Shown one piece after another: positions 22,384-34,252 of a stretch of 64,000 nucleotides of DNA. Origin of the DNA: Hofstenia miamia (Eukaryota; Xenacoelomorpha; Acoela). Position 1 is the first letter of the stretch. The number at the start of each line of letters is the position of its first letter. Both the position numbers and the translations under genes were made by a program. The notes below the pieces were generated by a model. That model saw nothing but the letters and a program-made list of their open reading frames with translations. It searched no databases and was not told the origin of the DNA. The DNA lies in NCBI GenBank assembly GCA_004352715.1, contig SCFE01000029.1:2294127-2358126 (forward strand). The letters run 5' to 3'.

Positions 22384-25300
22384 GCATATGCGTATATTTA
22401 CTGATATTGTGCGATCATAAATATGACAGTCACGGGGTTTATTACATGCGGGGAATGGTCTGTTGTATGAGCAAAACACTAGCAATTTTAATTTAATCAC
22501 CTACTAATATTTATAACATCTTATCATACGAAAATATCCAAATAAAATATTATAATTAATTGTCTGTATAATAATAGTTCTCGTCGATTATTGTACTCAA
22601 AATTTCCAAGAATTAGAATTTATATATGTACAAGGCAGGGTTATGGTACATGCATGGAACTGGTAAATCGCAAACTAAACTTTGAGGTCCTGACGACGGA
22701 ACAGTAGCCAAGTTGATAAGCATTTAATAAAATTGAATTGATAAAGATTCCTCTATTCTAAGGTTTATTTATTTTCAAAACCCCAATGAATTATGAAGAT
22801 ATGCTTCCCTGTTGTAACCAACGTGTATTACCTTTGACCTTTCAATGTTTTACATCACAAACTGAAACGAATGTATTGTTGTGCACAAGACGGGAAATAA
22901 AATTTTCTATAATTTCTTTACAAAAACTCAAAACCATTTATTGTCAATATCAACTGCTTACTGATGCAATTTTTTTAGAATTTTTTTATAATTAAATGAT
23001 AAAAAATAAATAATATAGTACAAGAAAATAACTGAAATGTTTCACCCCACATATAATTTAGAAACTTTCCATTTTATTAAAATTTATTAAAATAACAACA
23101 TAGTATTGTGGCAACAATAATGGTTGGGACATTATTATATAAATTTACTTTAGTACCGGTACATCAAATATGAAATATCATAAGATGTAATATAAAAAAT
23201 GAGTTTATTTTTAAAACTAATTCATTAGAATAATAGTTTAAGTCAAAAATAACGTTTAATATTATATTTTTATCAAATAGAATTCGAATCTGATGCAATT
23301 AATTTAATATCTTAGAGAACGGGGGTTATGATGTTAGGTAAATTGGATATTGCGAGCTTTGATCATATTAAATTTAAATTGTAAATATACAATTTATAAT
23401 TTAACGCCATCTAGTGTATGTATTTTCTTAAGATTAAGATAATTATCTATGGAATTTACGAATACATTCATAAACAATGTATAATGTATAGTAAACTGAA
23501 ATATTTTAATTCATATGATGCATTGTAATAAACTTACCAGAATATTCCAAGTAAGTGTAACTTAACTTCAAAAATTGAATGATCATACAAACTTTCTAAA
23601 TTAAATATACAATCTGTATTTTAGAAAATTTTTATAGTGGAATTTGGTTATTTAGTTTATGTTATTATGCAAACCCATTAAGCAATTCATTGAAATCATA
23701 GCTTATTTTTTTGAGCGGAAATATATCAATCATAGAACACAATTTGTGCATGTGTATTCATATTTGATGTACAGTGTATATGACTGTATAAATTAATAAT
23801 TTGAACTTTCAAAGTTCATAAAAACCTTAGTGTAAGACTACGATATTAAGTGATCGGGAATGCATTTGTTTATTTATGCATTTAAAAAACTACTCACATT
23901 CTAAGTTCTTAATTATATTTTAATTTAGGAAAATATAGAAATTCAGTACAAATTCAAGTCTTAGAAATTTTCATAAACTATATTTCGTAAAATACACTTC
24001 AGAATTGCTTGTGAGAATTAGATAAACATCAGTAGTTTTAGTTTTTTCGTGAACTGTAGTATATCATGAGAGTCATCTGAATTGAACTGATTCATTGTGA
24101 TAATCAGCGAGTTCAAAAGTATCCAACTATAAGACGTATAGTTCTAGCTTCGATATCATGGACAAAAATATTGCTCTCTTGCATCAACTAAACGATTTAG
24201 CAAAGAAGATTGCAAATTCCTTCAATTTTGAGTTTCACAAGCAATTCACTGCCCGCCCACTTTCTTGTAATATCCTTCATAGCAATTAAGTTCTGGGAGT
24301 AGCCCACTACAGCTTCCAACTAAGTTTAGGATGAAGTGGGATTAACAGCCCAGTTTCAATAATTCATTAAGTCTCATATTATTCCTCAATGTTGCAAGAT
24401 TTGACTCTTGCAATGATGTTTTCAACAGATGGGCATAAGATAAGAACCCTTTCAGTACAATTGTGAACTTAGTGGACGTTATTGTGTGTTAGTTTGGATA
24501 TAGGGTCTTTAGGATTGATTCGGTCTTAATCGTGTATGGCGCACCATATGATGTATAATTCAAAACTTTCTCTGATGAAATGTCAAATTTTTATATAGTA
24601 TCATCCACATTTTGCCAATCTACAGCAGAATTCACCTTACTAACCCTACACAGCTCTAATCAAGGCTCACATACAGTAGGGCAAATGAGAATATCTAAGA
24701 AACGTTGAGTATTTAGTTGCATCATAACACAATTAAAATATGCTGATAGACTTTTCTTAATTGTACGTCGGATTTGGACATTAAATTCTTTCACAGCAGT
24801 TCTTCATTTCATTTTACTTCGGTATTCAATGCCTCTGTTTTCTAAGTTTGTAGAAAGGAAAATCCCTTATTTGAAAATCAGAAACACACTTTTGCACTTT
24901 ATCCATCCGTGAAGGAGGCCAAAGATTATTTGATGTTATGAATAAACGCTGCTTGTAGATGTTGTTAGTCCTTCCGTGAACGTTAACACCATTTTTCTTT
25001 TCAAAATTAAGCAGTTTTACCACAGGTTATTATAGCAAACAGCATTTCCACGTTTTCAAATTCGTTGGGAACAGGACAGATTGTATTAATGAGCAATCAA
25101 TCACATCATGCAGAATAATGACACTTCCTAAGATGGGATAAAATTTTGAATGGTGTGATGACCAATATTTCCTATTAATAACACTCGAATTAGGTATGCT
25201 CTTCAGGGCCGGCCTTAGGCAAAATAGTAAACTAATAAGAAAGTTCGGGTCATCATGATGTACGTTTCAGCCCAACCTTTTTTTGTTGTAAAGCAGTTTT

Positions 25301-25469
25301 ATGGAGACAGTTGCATATAAATAATGCATTTCAATAATTTATTACCTAATCAAATTTGAGATTTTAAAGAACGTGTTATACACAAAAATAAAAGAAACAG
25401 TAGGAGGGTAAAGCAAATATCTATATTGGAATTCACTATAAAATATATTTACTAAAACTGTCTATTAAT
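21506..25469. other. Long AT-rich stretch without a supported gene
   Basis: Short open frames only (at most about 70 codons), with no splice-consistent chain. A (TA)n tract lies at 22346-22378 followed by a CATATGCATATG palindrome. A CAGGGCCGGCCTTAGG block at 25206 resembles a hAT terminus. Confidence 0.45.
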
Positions 25470-25874
25470 TTGGAAAAATCAAAATTTCTAATAATATCAC
25501 TTTCTATGGAAAACATTGATATTGATAATCACTTTAGCCTTTTTTGTGACATGGGGAGCGCAAGATATGTCCTCATTAGTTTCCAGCACGAGAAGCTGTA
25601 CTCTGCTGCCGCAACATTAACAGCAACCGTCAAAAAGCTGCGAAGTGAAATTGAAGTACTTGAATATGCATCTACAAAAGAATGCTTTATGAAATACTGT
25701 AAAACATCTTTTGGAGATGAGTTCAGAGGAATTACATGTGAAAGGGAGATGCTAGTTCATCACACAAACCCTCGCCATCCATACCAGCGCCCTCATTATG
25801 ACACAATATTTTCTAATGTCTTGCACTTGGGTATGGTAGTACATTTGTTAGCATTATGTAAAGATTATATATAA
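25470..25874 (+). CDS. Uncharacterised 134-codon open frame
   Basis: Open for 134 codons in AT-rich DNA, with more even amino-acid use than nearby random frames. Its middle could form a helix (EKLYSAAATLTATVKKLRSE), followed by two Cys (KECFMKYCK) and an HHTNPRHPYQRPHYD stretch. It lies between two unmatched hAT-like termini (25206 and about 26030-26054), so a transposon origin is plausible. No domain recognised and no splice partners found; it may be non-functional. Confidence 0.3.
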   Translation: MEKSKFLIISLSMENIDIDNHFSLFCDMGSARYVLISFQHEKLYSAAATLTATVKKLRSEIEVLEYASTKECFMKYCKTSFGDEFRGITCEREMLVHHTNPRHPYQRPHYDTIFSNVLHLGMVVHLLALCKDYI

Positions 25875-26856
25875 GTGAGAAAAATCAATTAAGAAAGGTT
25901 TTTAAAAGCTGAAAACTTTCTTGATTTATACTATCAAAAATGCAAAGAAAATACTGTTTTGAACATTTTTTGGGTGTTTTCATTGATGATTTTATATTTT
26001 ATTAAGTTTATGAGTCACAGATCACGACTGCCCCCCTCTGGCTACACCACTGACTTGTACACTTTCTTTTTATTGATCAATCATTACTTCTGATATCTCT
26101 AATGATAGAAAATTATAGTGTGCATATTATATACTCTAATGCTACAATTATTAAAAGTTCATATTTATTAACATATTTTAAGCAGGTATTATTTAGTACG
26201 CGGGGACCATGGTCGGCACTGATTCTCCCAGAGCTTTGATAGTTATAATCATATATTTCAAAGCTCTGATTGTTAATACCAATCTCTTAAAAAATTATTA
26301 ATTTTATGCCCTTTTCCCATTCTGAAACATATGCCACTTAGGTTGCTTTTACTGGTGCTGATTTTTATTTATTACGTGTGCATTGATCTATTATCTTCTC
26401 TGGGTTGAAGTAGACTGAATGAAAACATGTGCCTTCCTATGACGCAATTTGCAAATATTCTGTGCTGATGGTTCAAATTTGGTTTATGCAAAACCTTTTT
26501 TGATTTGTTGCAAATTTTGACAATTAGCAACCATGCAGGGCCTCTATTTTGCAATAAGCACATCTAACAGAAAAGTGAATATAGGGAAAGATCATTAAAA
26601 ATATGAACTTTTTTAAAAGTAGAGAAAATATAGTGCACATTCAAATTCAGCTTGATACTGCTTTAGGGTTTAAGATTTTCGAGAACCTTAAAAGAATATA
26701 TATATATATATATATTTATTTATCTAACGCTTAGTAATTTGGTGATGCTTATATCTGGCGCTAAATAAAAAGTACATATTTAAGGCCAATTTTAAGCGTA
26801 ATATACAGAAAAAAAATTTCACTCAGACTGATTCAAAAGTTTTTGTGTACGCATTA

Positions 26857-28364
26857 TTTGGGGTAACAAGAAAGTAATGAGCTTTTCTAAATAACTTAAG
26901 TTAGCCTTATGATATAAGCGAGAAATCACGCATATATTACCATAAATGGATGTCATAATCAAATTTTAAAAATATCAGTGCAATTCTTTAATCCAATAGC
27001 TTTCTATGGCGAAAAAAGATATACCAACTTTTACGAGTGCGGCCATTTTATCCATATTTCGTAAAGTAATAGAATTTATTCATTTTTAAAATTTTAATGT
27101 GCCTATAAAAACCTAAAAACCAGTTTGACTGTCATTATTGAACTTGAAGTTGAGAAGTCATGAATACTTCTAAATGCTGCTTCCGGTTTTATTGTTTAAC
27201 TGAAGAATCTGGTTAATGTTTGGGACAGAGAAGCTCCAGACTTATCCACTGTGAAGCAATGGGTAAAAGACTTTAAGGATGGAACTCGAAGTTCCTTGGA
27301 CAATTTACAAAGAATAGGATGACCTTTGACAACAAGAACGACTGAAAACATTTCAACTGTCCAGTCTCTGATTACACAAAACCCTAAGTTTAGAGTTCGA
27401 TGCATCGAAGCAGAAACCAAAATCAACCGCGAGACTATTTGAGTGATTTTGAAAAACGACTTTCAATTGAAGAAAGTTTGTTCAACGTGGATCTCACGAG
27501 TTGTGTGCACATTCAAAAGAACTTAGAACCAACAGCGCTAAGAACATCAGAAGAAGAATCTCAAAATTGGGCGAGGAAGACTTCAGTTTGCTTGCAATCA
27601 AAGACGAATCGTGGTTCTTCTTCTCTCCATCAATGACCAAGCAAGAAAATAAAGTGTGGATGCCAAAAGGCGAAACCCAACGGCCCCAAATTGTGAAGCC
27701 GACGCTGATGAAAACGAAAAAATGCGTGGTGCTGCTGGCCTTTACTTGTGATAAAAAAGCTCAGCATCCGGGCTTTGCCTCATGGTGAAAAAATTGACGC
27801 CTAAGCCTTCATTGACTTTGTTCAAGAAACTGGGGAACTTTGGAGGAAATTGAGAAGAAGTCCAGCCACACTGAAGGAATTACACTGGCAGCATGACAAT
27901 GCCCGACCACATGTTGCATCTTTGACGAAGGCATTCTTCTAGAGAAAAAAAACTGAGCTTGTCTTTCAAGAGCCCTACAGGCTTTTCCGAGAGTTGAAAC
28001 AGGAAAATGAGCAACCAAATGTTCACTTCGCATCAAGAGTTGAAGGCCGCCCTCAAAATCGCCTTTCACAGTATTCCTACAGAGCACTTCCAACACCAAC
28101 TGAACAAGCTGTATGACTATTCCCAGCCAGTGATCGATGCAAAAGGCCTGATCTTTACTGAAAAAAACTTTATTTATGTTTTTGCTGCACTATGCGAAAT
28201 TTGATTTTTAAAACTTCTTGTATAATCAATAAATATTATCTCTTTAACCTGATTTTTATTTATTTTTATATACTCTAAAGAAGATATTTTAGGAATCTTG
28301 TGATGATAGAAATATTTCATATGTCACTTCAACGGAAAGCTCATTACTTTCTTGGCACTCCAAA
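26857..28364 (+). mobile_element. mariner element with both terminal inverted repeats
   Basis: The left end TTTGGGGTAACAAGAAAGTA at 26857 and the right end, reversed, TTTGGAGTGCCAAGAAAGTA match over about 28 of the first 32 bases. Each end abuts TA (26855-26856 and 28365-28366), the expected mariner target duplication. Length is 1508 bp. The interior encodes a broken mariner transposase on the plus strand. Confidence 0.85.
27160..28203 (+). pseudogene. mariner transposase, frameshifted
   Basis: Pieces in order: STVKQWVKDFKDGTRSS near 27240-27290, then an HTH-like part (KFRVRCIEAETKINRETI). The first catalytic region is KDESWFFFSPSMTKQENK (27600-27655), then KVWMPKGETQRPQIVKPTLM. The second catalytic Asp is in WQHDNARPHVASL (27890-27930). 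The C-terminal part is 28007-28203 with SIPTEHFQHQLNKLYDY. Several stops and frameshifts make it non-functional, although the terminal repeats are kept and could still be moved in trans. Confidence 0.85.
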
Positions 28365-28479
28365 TATTTACAATATCTAAACATAAGAAAATATAGGTTT
28401 GCAAAAGGAACAACTACCAATTATTGATTGGGCTAAATAATCAAAATTTCAGTGTAAAGCCAACCATAACATCTAGTTT

Positions 28480-28870
28480 AGATAAGGATTGTTGTTAACG
28501 AAGCAATTCTTTGATTGGTAAGATAATTCCCTGTTGAAACAGCTTTGAAATGGTTAATCACTTACTTTTTAAACAACAAAATTTTTTTTCTAATCTAGTA
28601 TCTTTATCCAAATTATTCCATAATTTTATTGCAGTATTAAAAAATGAGTTTGTCATAATTTTATTTCTAAGCTTTTTACATTGATATATACCACGTCTTT
28701 TAATTTACAGAGTATTTCTAATATCTTCTGTTGCATGATTTCATTTGGATGTAAGAATATATAATCTTTTGTCATTCGTCTTTTAATCGCAATGTTATTA
28801 CTATTGAAAATTCTGTCCATCAATTTGAACTTCCATCCTAACTTCTTTTTAGAATTGTCAGATGTGTTTG
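28480..28870 (-). pseudogene. Non-LTR retrotransposon RT C-terminal fragment
   Basis: On the minus strand the sequence reads KFKLMDRIFNSNNIAIKRR, then YIFLHPNEIMQQKILEIL, then NSFFNTAIKLWNNLDKDT. The A-x-K-L-W-N-N-L box is the usual C-terminal tail of CR1/L2-like RT proteins, also seen at 38120-38434. One frame change is needed. It sits between the mariner and the oppositely oriented non-LTR relic. Confidence 0.55.
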
Positions 28871-28933
28871 TTTATAAGTAACAAGAATATGTATATTTTG
28901 ATACAACCAGAGATTTAAGCAACATTTTTATTA

Positions 28934-30300
28934 TTATCATTATTATCATCATTACGCTCCTGGATGCAGCGGCATCTTTTATCAGAGATAAAAAGAAAAC
29001 GCCGCTGCACCAAATATTTGCAAAACTTGACAAAGTTCTCGCTTCTGAAGCTCTCTTACACTTTTTTAAAACTGCGCTCTCCTCTGAAAAAACTCCTACT
29101 CTTTGTGATGCATATGTCCAGTCTTCCCCAACCAGTATCCGCAATGCAGAAACTTCGACTTCTACTTCTCCAGTCAAATATTCCTCCAGCATTCGTCGCT
29201 CCCCTACACCACGTCGATATTCATCTTTTAAGGAAACTTCTCAATCGCCAAAAGCGAATTCAAAATCAAACTACGTCAAGTCTATTAAGTCAAACACTAA
29301 TACACTTCTCATTGGTAGTAGTTTAAAACTGCGCTCTCCTCTGAAAAAACTCCTACTCTTTGTGATGCATATGTCCAGTCTTCCCCAACCAGTATCCGCA
29401 ATGCAGAAACTTCGACTTCTACTTCTCCAGTCAAATATTCCTCCAGCATTCGTCGCTCCCCTACACCACGTCGATATTCATCTTTTAAGGAAACTTCTCA
29501 ATCGCCAAAAGCGAATTCAAAATCAAACTACGTCAAGTCTATTAAGTCAAACACTAATACACTTCTCATTGGTAGTAGTATTCTGAAGAAAGCTCGTTTT
29601 CATAATTTTCTTCCAAATCAGACGACTACAATTCACTCTTATCCAGGCCACAACACAAAGAAACTCAATGAAAAAAACCTCCTCATATCCCAATACTCAC
29701 ATCAACCCCATCATAATCAATGCCGGTCTTATAGATGCTCTAAACTCCAATGACACTCCACTCAGTCTTTCAAATCGAAGCTAATTAGACTAATCACTGA
29801 AGTTCGTCGTAAATTCACACCCCGCTACATATACGTACTTGAAANNNNNNNNNNNNNNNNNNNNAACTCCAATGACACTCCACTCAGTCTTTCAAATCGA
29901 AGCTAATTAGACTAATCACTGAAGTTCGTCGTAAATTCACACCCCGCTACATATACGTACTTGAAATCACTCCAGGTGTCACGATTCTATTCTTCAAAGA
30001 AACTTCTTCATTCAAGATTTCAACCGAGTCATCCACCTCTATCTATGAACAATTTCTCTGTGATTCCTGTTTTCAAAAGTTTTTTATTTGCTCCTCATCA
30101 TATCAATGATAAACTTCTTGCTTGGAATGCAATACATCTTTCTCGTCAAGGTCTAGCACACATGATTCGCAATCTTCAATCGTTCTTCATACCTCACCAA
30201 ATCTCTAATCCATGTCATCGTATAGCCAATGTCTTCCATTCCAAAGCAGTAACCGTCCGTCGCGTTCTGCCCCCTACTTCTACATATCGGTGAAAATGAA
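28934..30300 (+). pseudogene. Non-LTR retrotransposon ORF1 with SGNH-type domain, duplicated and broken
   Basis: A serine- and threonine-rich N-terminal part (for example SSPTSIRNAETSTSTSPVKY) is followed by NTLLIGSSILKKARFHNFLP, matching the GDS-like nucleophile block of SGNH esterase ORF1 proteins. Next come IHSYPGHNTKKLNE, then RRKFTPRYIYVL, and finally NAIHLSRQGLAHMIRNLQSF (30125-30190), the Asp-x-x-His region, with the Asp replaced by Asn. A 257-bp tandem duplication (29065-29321 and 29322-29578) breaks the frame, because 257 is not a multiple of three. A gap at 29845-29864 is flanked by an exact 102-bp repeat. It precedes the endonuclease/RT relic on the same strand. Confidence 0.75.
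29743..29966. other. Gap flanked by exact 102-bp direct repeats (unmerged contig overlap)
   Basis: Bases 29743-29844 and 29865-29966 are identical, separated by 20 N. This is the typical result of two overlapping contigs not being merged, so the second copy is probably false. Confidence 0.88.
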
Positions 30301-30600
30301 ACAGGTACTTTTAATTTTGTATATTTTAACCTATCTTTGTATAAAAAATGTAACTATATACTATATACAGCCACAAATTACAGCAACTAACTTAAAACAC
30401 ACTTCCACTAAACACTATTAAATTTGACTCTAAAATTCAGTAAGTATATCATCTTACCAACTTCTGAGTTTTAGCTCTAAAATTTATGCGAAAATAAACA
30501 GCGATCTTTTAAGAATCGTATATTTAAATCCTCTTTCAACATACTACGCATATACAGCTAAATTTTGTAAATTTCTTCTTAATTATCTCAATAATTATTT

Positions 30601-32790
30601 TTATTTCATAAAATTACTGCTCTCAGGAGATATAAAGCTTGACCCAGGACCAATTCTATAAGTATCAAAATTTGAAAATATACTAAGAAAATACGATAAT
30701 AACTACAAATTCGTTTATATCAATACTAGAAGTCTCAATTCAAACAGAAATGATTTTCTCAAACCTAATAAATAAGATAGGTCAAAATGCAATATTCTTA
30801 GTTACTGAAACTTGGTTAAATGATGACACTGATCCTAATTTGTTTAATCCTGACTGACATTATTTTGACATTTTCATAAAAACCAATTATGTAGAGGTGG
30901 CGGACTCATGCTAATAGTTCCAAAATGTTTAAAACCAATGCGTACACTGGAATATGAATTAGACCACGATGTATTTGAATCACTCTGGGTAGAAATTATA
31001 TCGTTTGAAAATAAATATCATAAGGAACTGCTTAATATCACATACAACCAAAATAAAAATTATCATATTGACTATTTTATAAATAAATTTTATAAATTAT
31101 AAGTCAAATGAAATTTCCGAAATAAATGACCCATACTATTCCATAAATCTATTTGGTGACTTTAATATAAATTATTTTAACAATCTTGAAAAATATCATT
31201 AAACGAATTTTGTGCCACATACGATTTTCACTGTGTAAATACTTACTGTCCCACACGGAATAACAACTTAACCCGAATTATCCTAGCGTTGCCATATGGC
31301 AACACTAATGACTACTTCATTACAAATTCAGACTTATGCTTTAAATTCTTAATTTTCGAATCATTCAGTGACCATGCTCTTTGCACCTACATAAGTAATA
31401 TAACTACTAAAACTAATAATTTTTTAATATTATATACAACAGATTGTCTAAATTACTCAGATCAAATAATAGAAAAACTTTTGGAAAACATATCATTTAA
31501 CTACATATACTCATTAAAATCTGGATCTTATATGATTAATTATCTTTCAAAGAAATTTGCAATGCAATTAACAAAGTGGCACCAATTAAATGCCGAAAGG
31601 TAAGATTAAAGGCTCGCAAATTTGCTTTATTTAATGCCGATGATCGTGAAATACATGAACAAGTAAGCATTAAAAGAAAATTGCTAGATCTTGCTAAAAC
31701 AAAACCGACGACTACTAACTGGACTAATTAAGAAAAATCAAAGAAGATAATTAAGCAATTAAAAAATAAAAAAATCTGCTTTAAAACAAAACAAGTTGTT
31801 CGATACCTTAAGTAAAACGAGCTAAAAATGGCGATATATTCATAAAATTTTGGGAAGAAATGAAGGAATCTCAACTGACATTAAAGAATTAAATATTGAT
31901 AACCGCAAATTACGACAGAAAAAACAAAAATATTAAAAAACCTAAACACAACATTTAAAGAACTTGGAAACTTCAAAAAGTAAGGAAAGCATTAATAAAT
32001 GCACAGCAAAAACATTCTTTTCTTTTAGGCTCGTAAATGCTAGTGAATTAGAAAGCATAAGAAAAAACTTAGAGACAAATAAATCAACTGCCTATTATAA
32101 TCTTCCAATCTTTATTATTAAGCGCTTTTTCATATTTTCAGTAAGCATCTGCTATTCGCATTTAACCAATGGATTATTGATAACGAATTACCTGAAATTT
32201 TCAAAAAAATCGGACATAAGGTCCTCTATTTAAAAAAGTGACCCTCTAAACGAAAATAATTACAGACCCATTTGCATTAGCCATCCTTTTAGTAAACTGT
32301 TCGAGAAATTATTAAATAATCAAATAAACGCCTATTTGAAATCTGAGAAAATTCTCTCGAAAAATCAATTTAGTTTTCGTATTGGTTATAGCACTCAAGA
32401 TGCAATTCTATCAATATCAGAACAAATAAAATCTAAGTTAGCTCTTAATACATGTAGTTGCGTTGCCCTTCTTGATTTAAGCAAAGTGTTTAACTCAATG
32501 AATTTTGACATACTTAAAGATATATTAATGTATTATAACTTTGATAACACAGCTTTTATAACTTAATAATGAACTTCCTTCAAAATCGACAACAAAGAGT
32601 TATACTTAATGGCAACAAATTAGAATATATTATAACTGACCGTGGGGTGCCTCAAGGCACAGTTTTAGGTCCCATAATATCCTTTTTGCAATCTACGTTG
32701 ATGACGTAATCCAAAATGTATAATACAGTAAAATTTATCAATATGCAGATGATTCATTATTTGGTTATTATTTTTGGTTAAATATTTAAA
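30601..32790 (+). pseudogene. CR1-like ORF2 relic: endonuclease and reverse transcriptase
   Basis: LLSGDIKLDPGPIL (30625-30665) is the usual lead-in to the endonuclease, followed by FVYINTRSLNSNRNDFL, then VTETWLNDD and a GGGLMLIVPK block (30895-30935). RT pieces start near 32250 (NENNYRPICISHPFSKLFEK) and continue with ILSKNQFSFRIGYSTQDAIL, then CVALLDLSKVFNSMNFDIL (RT motif with catalytic Asp). DRGVPQGTVLGP follows near 32640-32675, and QYADDSLFG-like coding remains near 32740-32765. Many frame changes and stops. With the SGNH ORF1 at 28934-30300 it forms one old element. Confidence 0.85.
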
Positions 32791-32980
32791 AAATAAATAA
32801 GTGCACTTTCCAATTTTTAAAAAATAACGTATTGCAATAAGTATACTTATTTTTAAATATGATTCCTGAACTATTGTTCCTTGTCTAAACTACACGAGGA
32901 TAGTAGGATTCGTTTTGCTATATTATATGTAGAAACCATATTAAAGTGATATTTTAGATTTGCGAATTAATGTACTTGCC

Positions 32981-34252
32981 ACGAATTTAGTTTCAAGGTG
33001 TGGCCAAACTAAAGTAGGTCACTTTCTTTAATAAGAGGTTCCTGTGTACTATAGATATACTTTGTATGTACCAAGCAATAAATAAATCCGAATGCACAAA
33101 GTGAGAAGGGCCGTTTGTTGTCCTAAACTCTTTAAGTACACGAATTTAGTTTCAAGGTGTGGCCAAACTAAAGTAGGTCACTTTCTTTAATAAGAGGTTC
33201 CTGTGTACTATAGATCTACTTTGTATGTACCAAGCAATAAATAAATCCGAATGCACAAAGTGAGAAGGGCCGTTTGTTGTCCTAAACTCTTTAAGTACAC
33301 GAATTTAGTTTCAAGGTGTGGCCAAACTAAAGTAGGTCACTTTCTTTAATAAGAGGTTCCTGTGTACTATAGATCTACTTTGTATGTACCAAGCAATAAA
33401 TAAATCCGAATGCACAAAGTGAGAAGGGCCGTTTGTTGTCCTAAACTCTTTAAGTACACGAATTTAGTTTCAAGGTGTGGCCAAACTAAAGTAGGTCACT
33501 TTCTTTAATAAGAGGTTCCTGTGTACTATAGATCTACTTTGTATGTACCAAGCAATAAATAAATCCGAATGCACAAAGTGAGAAGGGCCGTTTGTTGTCC
33601 TAAACTCTTTAAGTACACGAATTTAGTTTCAAGGTGTGGCCAAACTAAAGTAGGTCACTTTCTTTAATAAGAGGTTCCTGTGTACTATAGATCTACTTTG
33701 TATGTACCAAGCAATAAATAAATCCGAATGCACAAAGTGAGAAGGGCCGTTTGTTGTCCTAAACTCTTTAAGTACACGAATTTAGTTTCAAGGTGTGGCC
33801 AAACTAAAGTAGGTCACTTTCTTTAATAAGAGGTTCCTGTGTACTATAGATCTACTTTGTATGTACCAAGCAATAAATAAATCCGAATGCACAAAGTGAG
33901 AAGGGCCGTTTGTTGTCCTAAACTCTTTAAGTACACGAATTTAGTTTCAAGGTGTGGCCAAACTAAAGTAGGTCACTTTCTTTAATAAGAGGTTCCTGTG
34001 TACTATAGATCTACTTTGTATGTACCAAGCAATAAATAAATCCGAATGCACAAAGTGAGAAGGGCCGTTTGTTGTCCTAAACTCTTTAAGTACACGAATT
34101 TAGTTTCAAGGTGTGGCCAAACTAAAGTAGGTCACTTTCTTTAATAAGAGGTTCCTGTGTACTATAGATCTACTTTGTATGTACCAAGCAATAAATAAAT
34201 CCGAATGCACAAAGTGAGAAGGGCCGTTTGTTGTCCTAAACTCTTTAAGTAA
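32981..34252. repeat. Satellite array: eight tandem copies of a 159-bp unit
   Basis: Copies start at 32981, 33140, 33299, 33458, 33617, 33776, 33935 and 34094. Landmarks inside the unit are GGTGTGGCCAAACTAAAGTA, TAAGAGGTTCCTGTGTACTA and GTGAGAAGGGCCGTTTG. Copies look identical by eye except copy 1, which has ATAGATATAC where the others have ATAGATCTAC. No ORF spans the unit usefully. It follows the RT relic's 3' region, with 180 bp between. Confidence 0.95.

Noticed and set aside
25206-26054. One hAT element spanning CAGGGCCGGCC... to ...GGCTACACCACTG
   Set aside because: The ends are not inverted copies of each other and the 8-bp flanks differ, so these are two unrelated termini.
29362-29586. 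Plus-strand ORFs (28964-29326 and 29362-29586) with the same protein sequence
   Set aside because: They are off-frame readings of the duplicated retroelement ORF1; the SGNH-type frame explains the sequence better.
32981-34252. CRISPR-like array
   Set aside because: The whole 159-bp unit repeats without variable spacers, in a eukaryotic context; it is a satellite.
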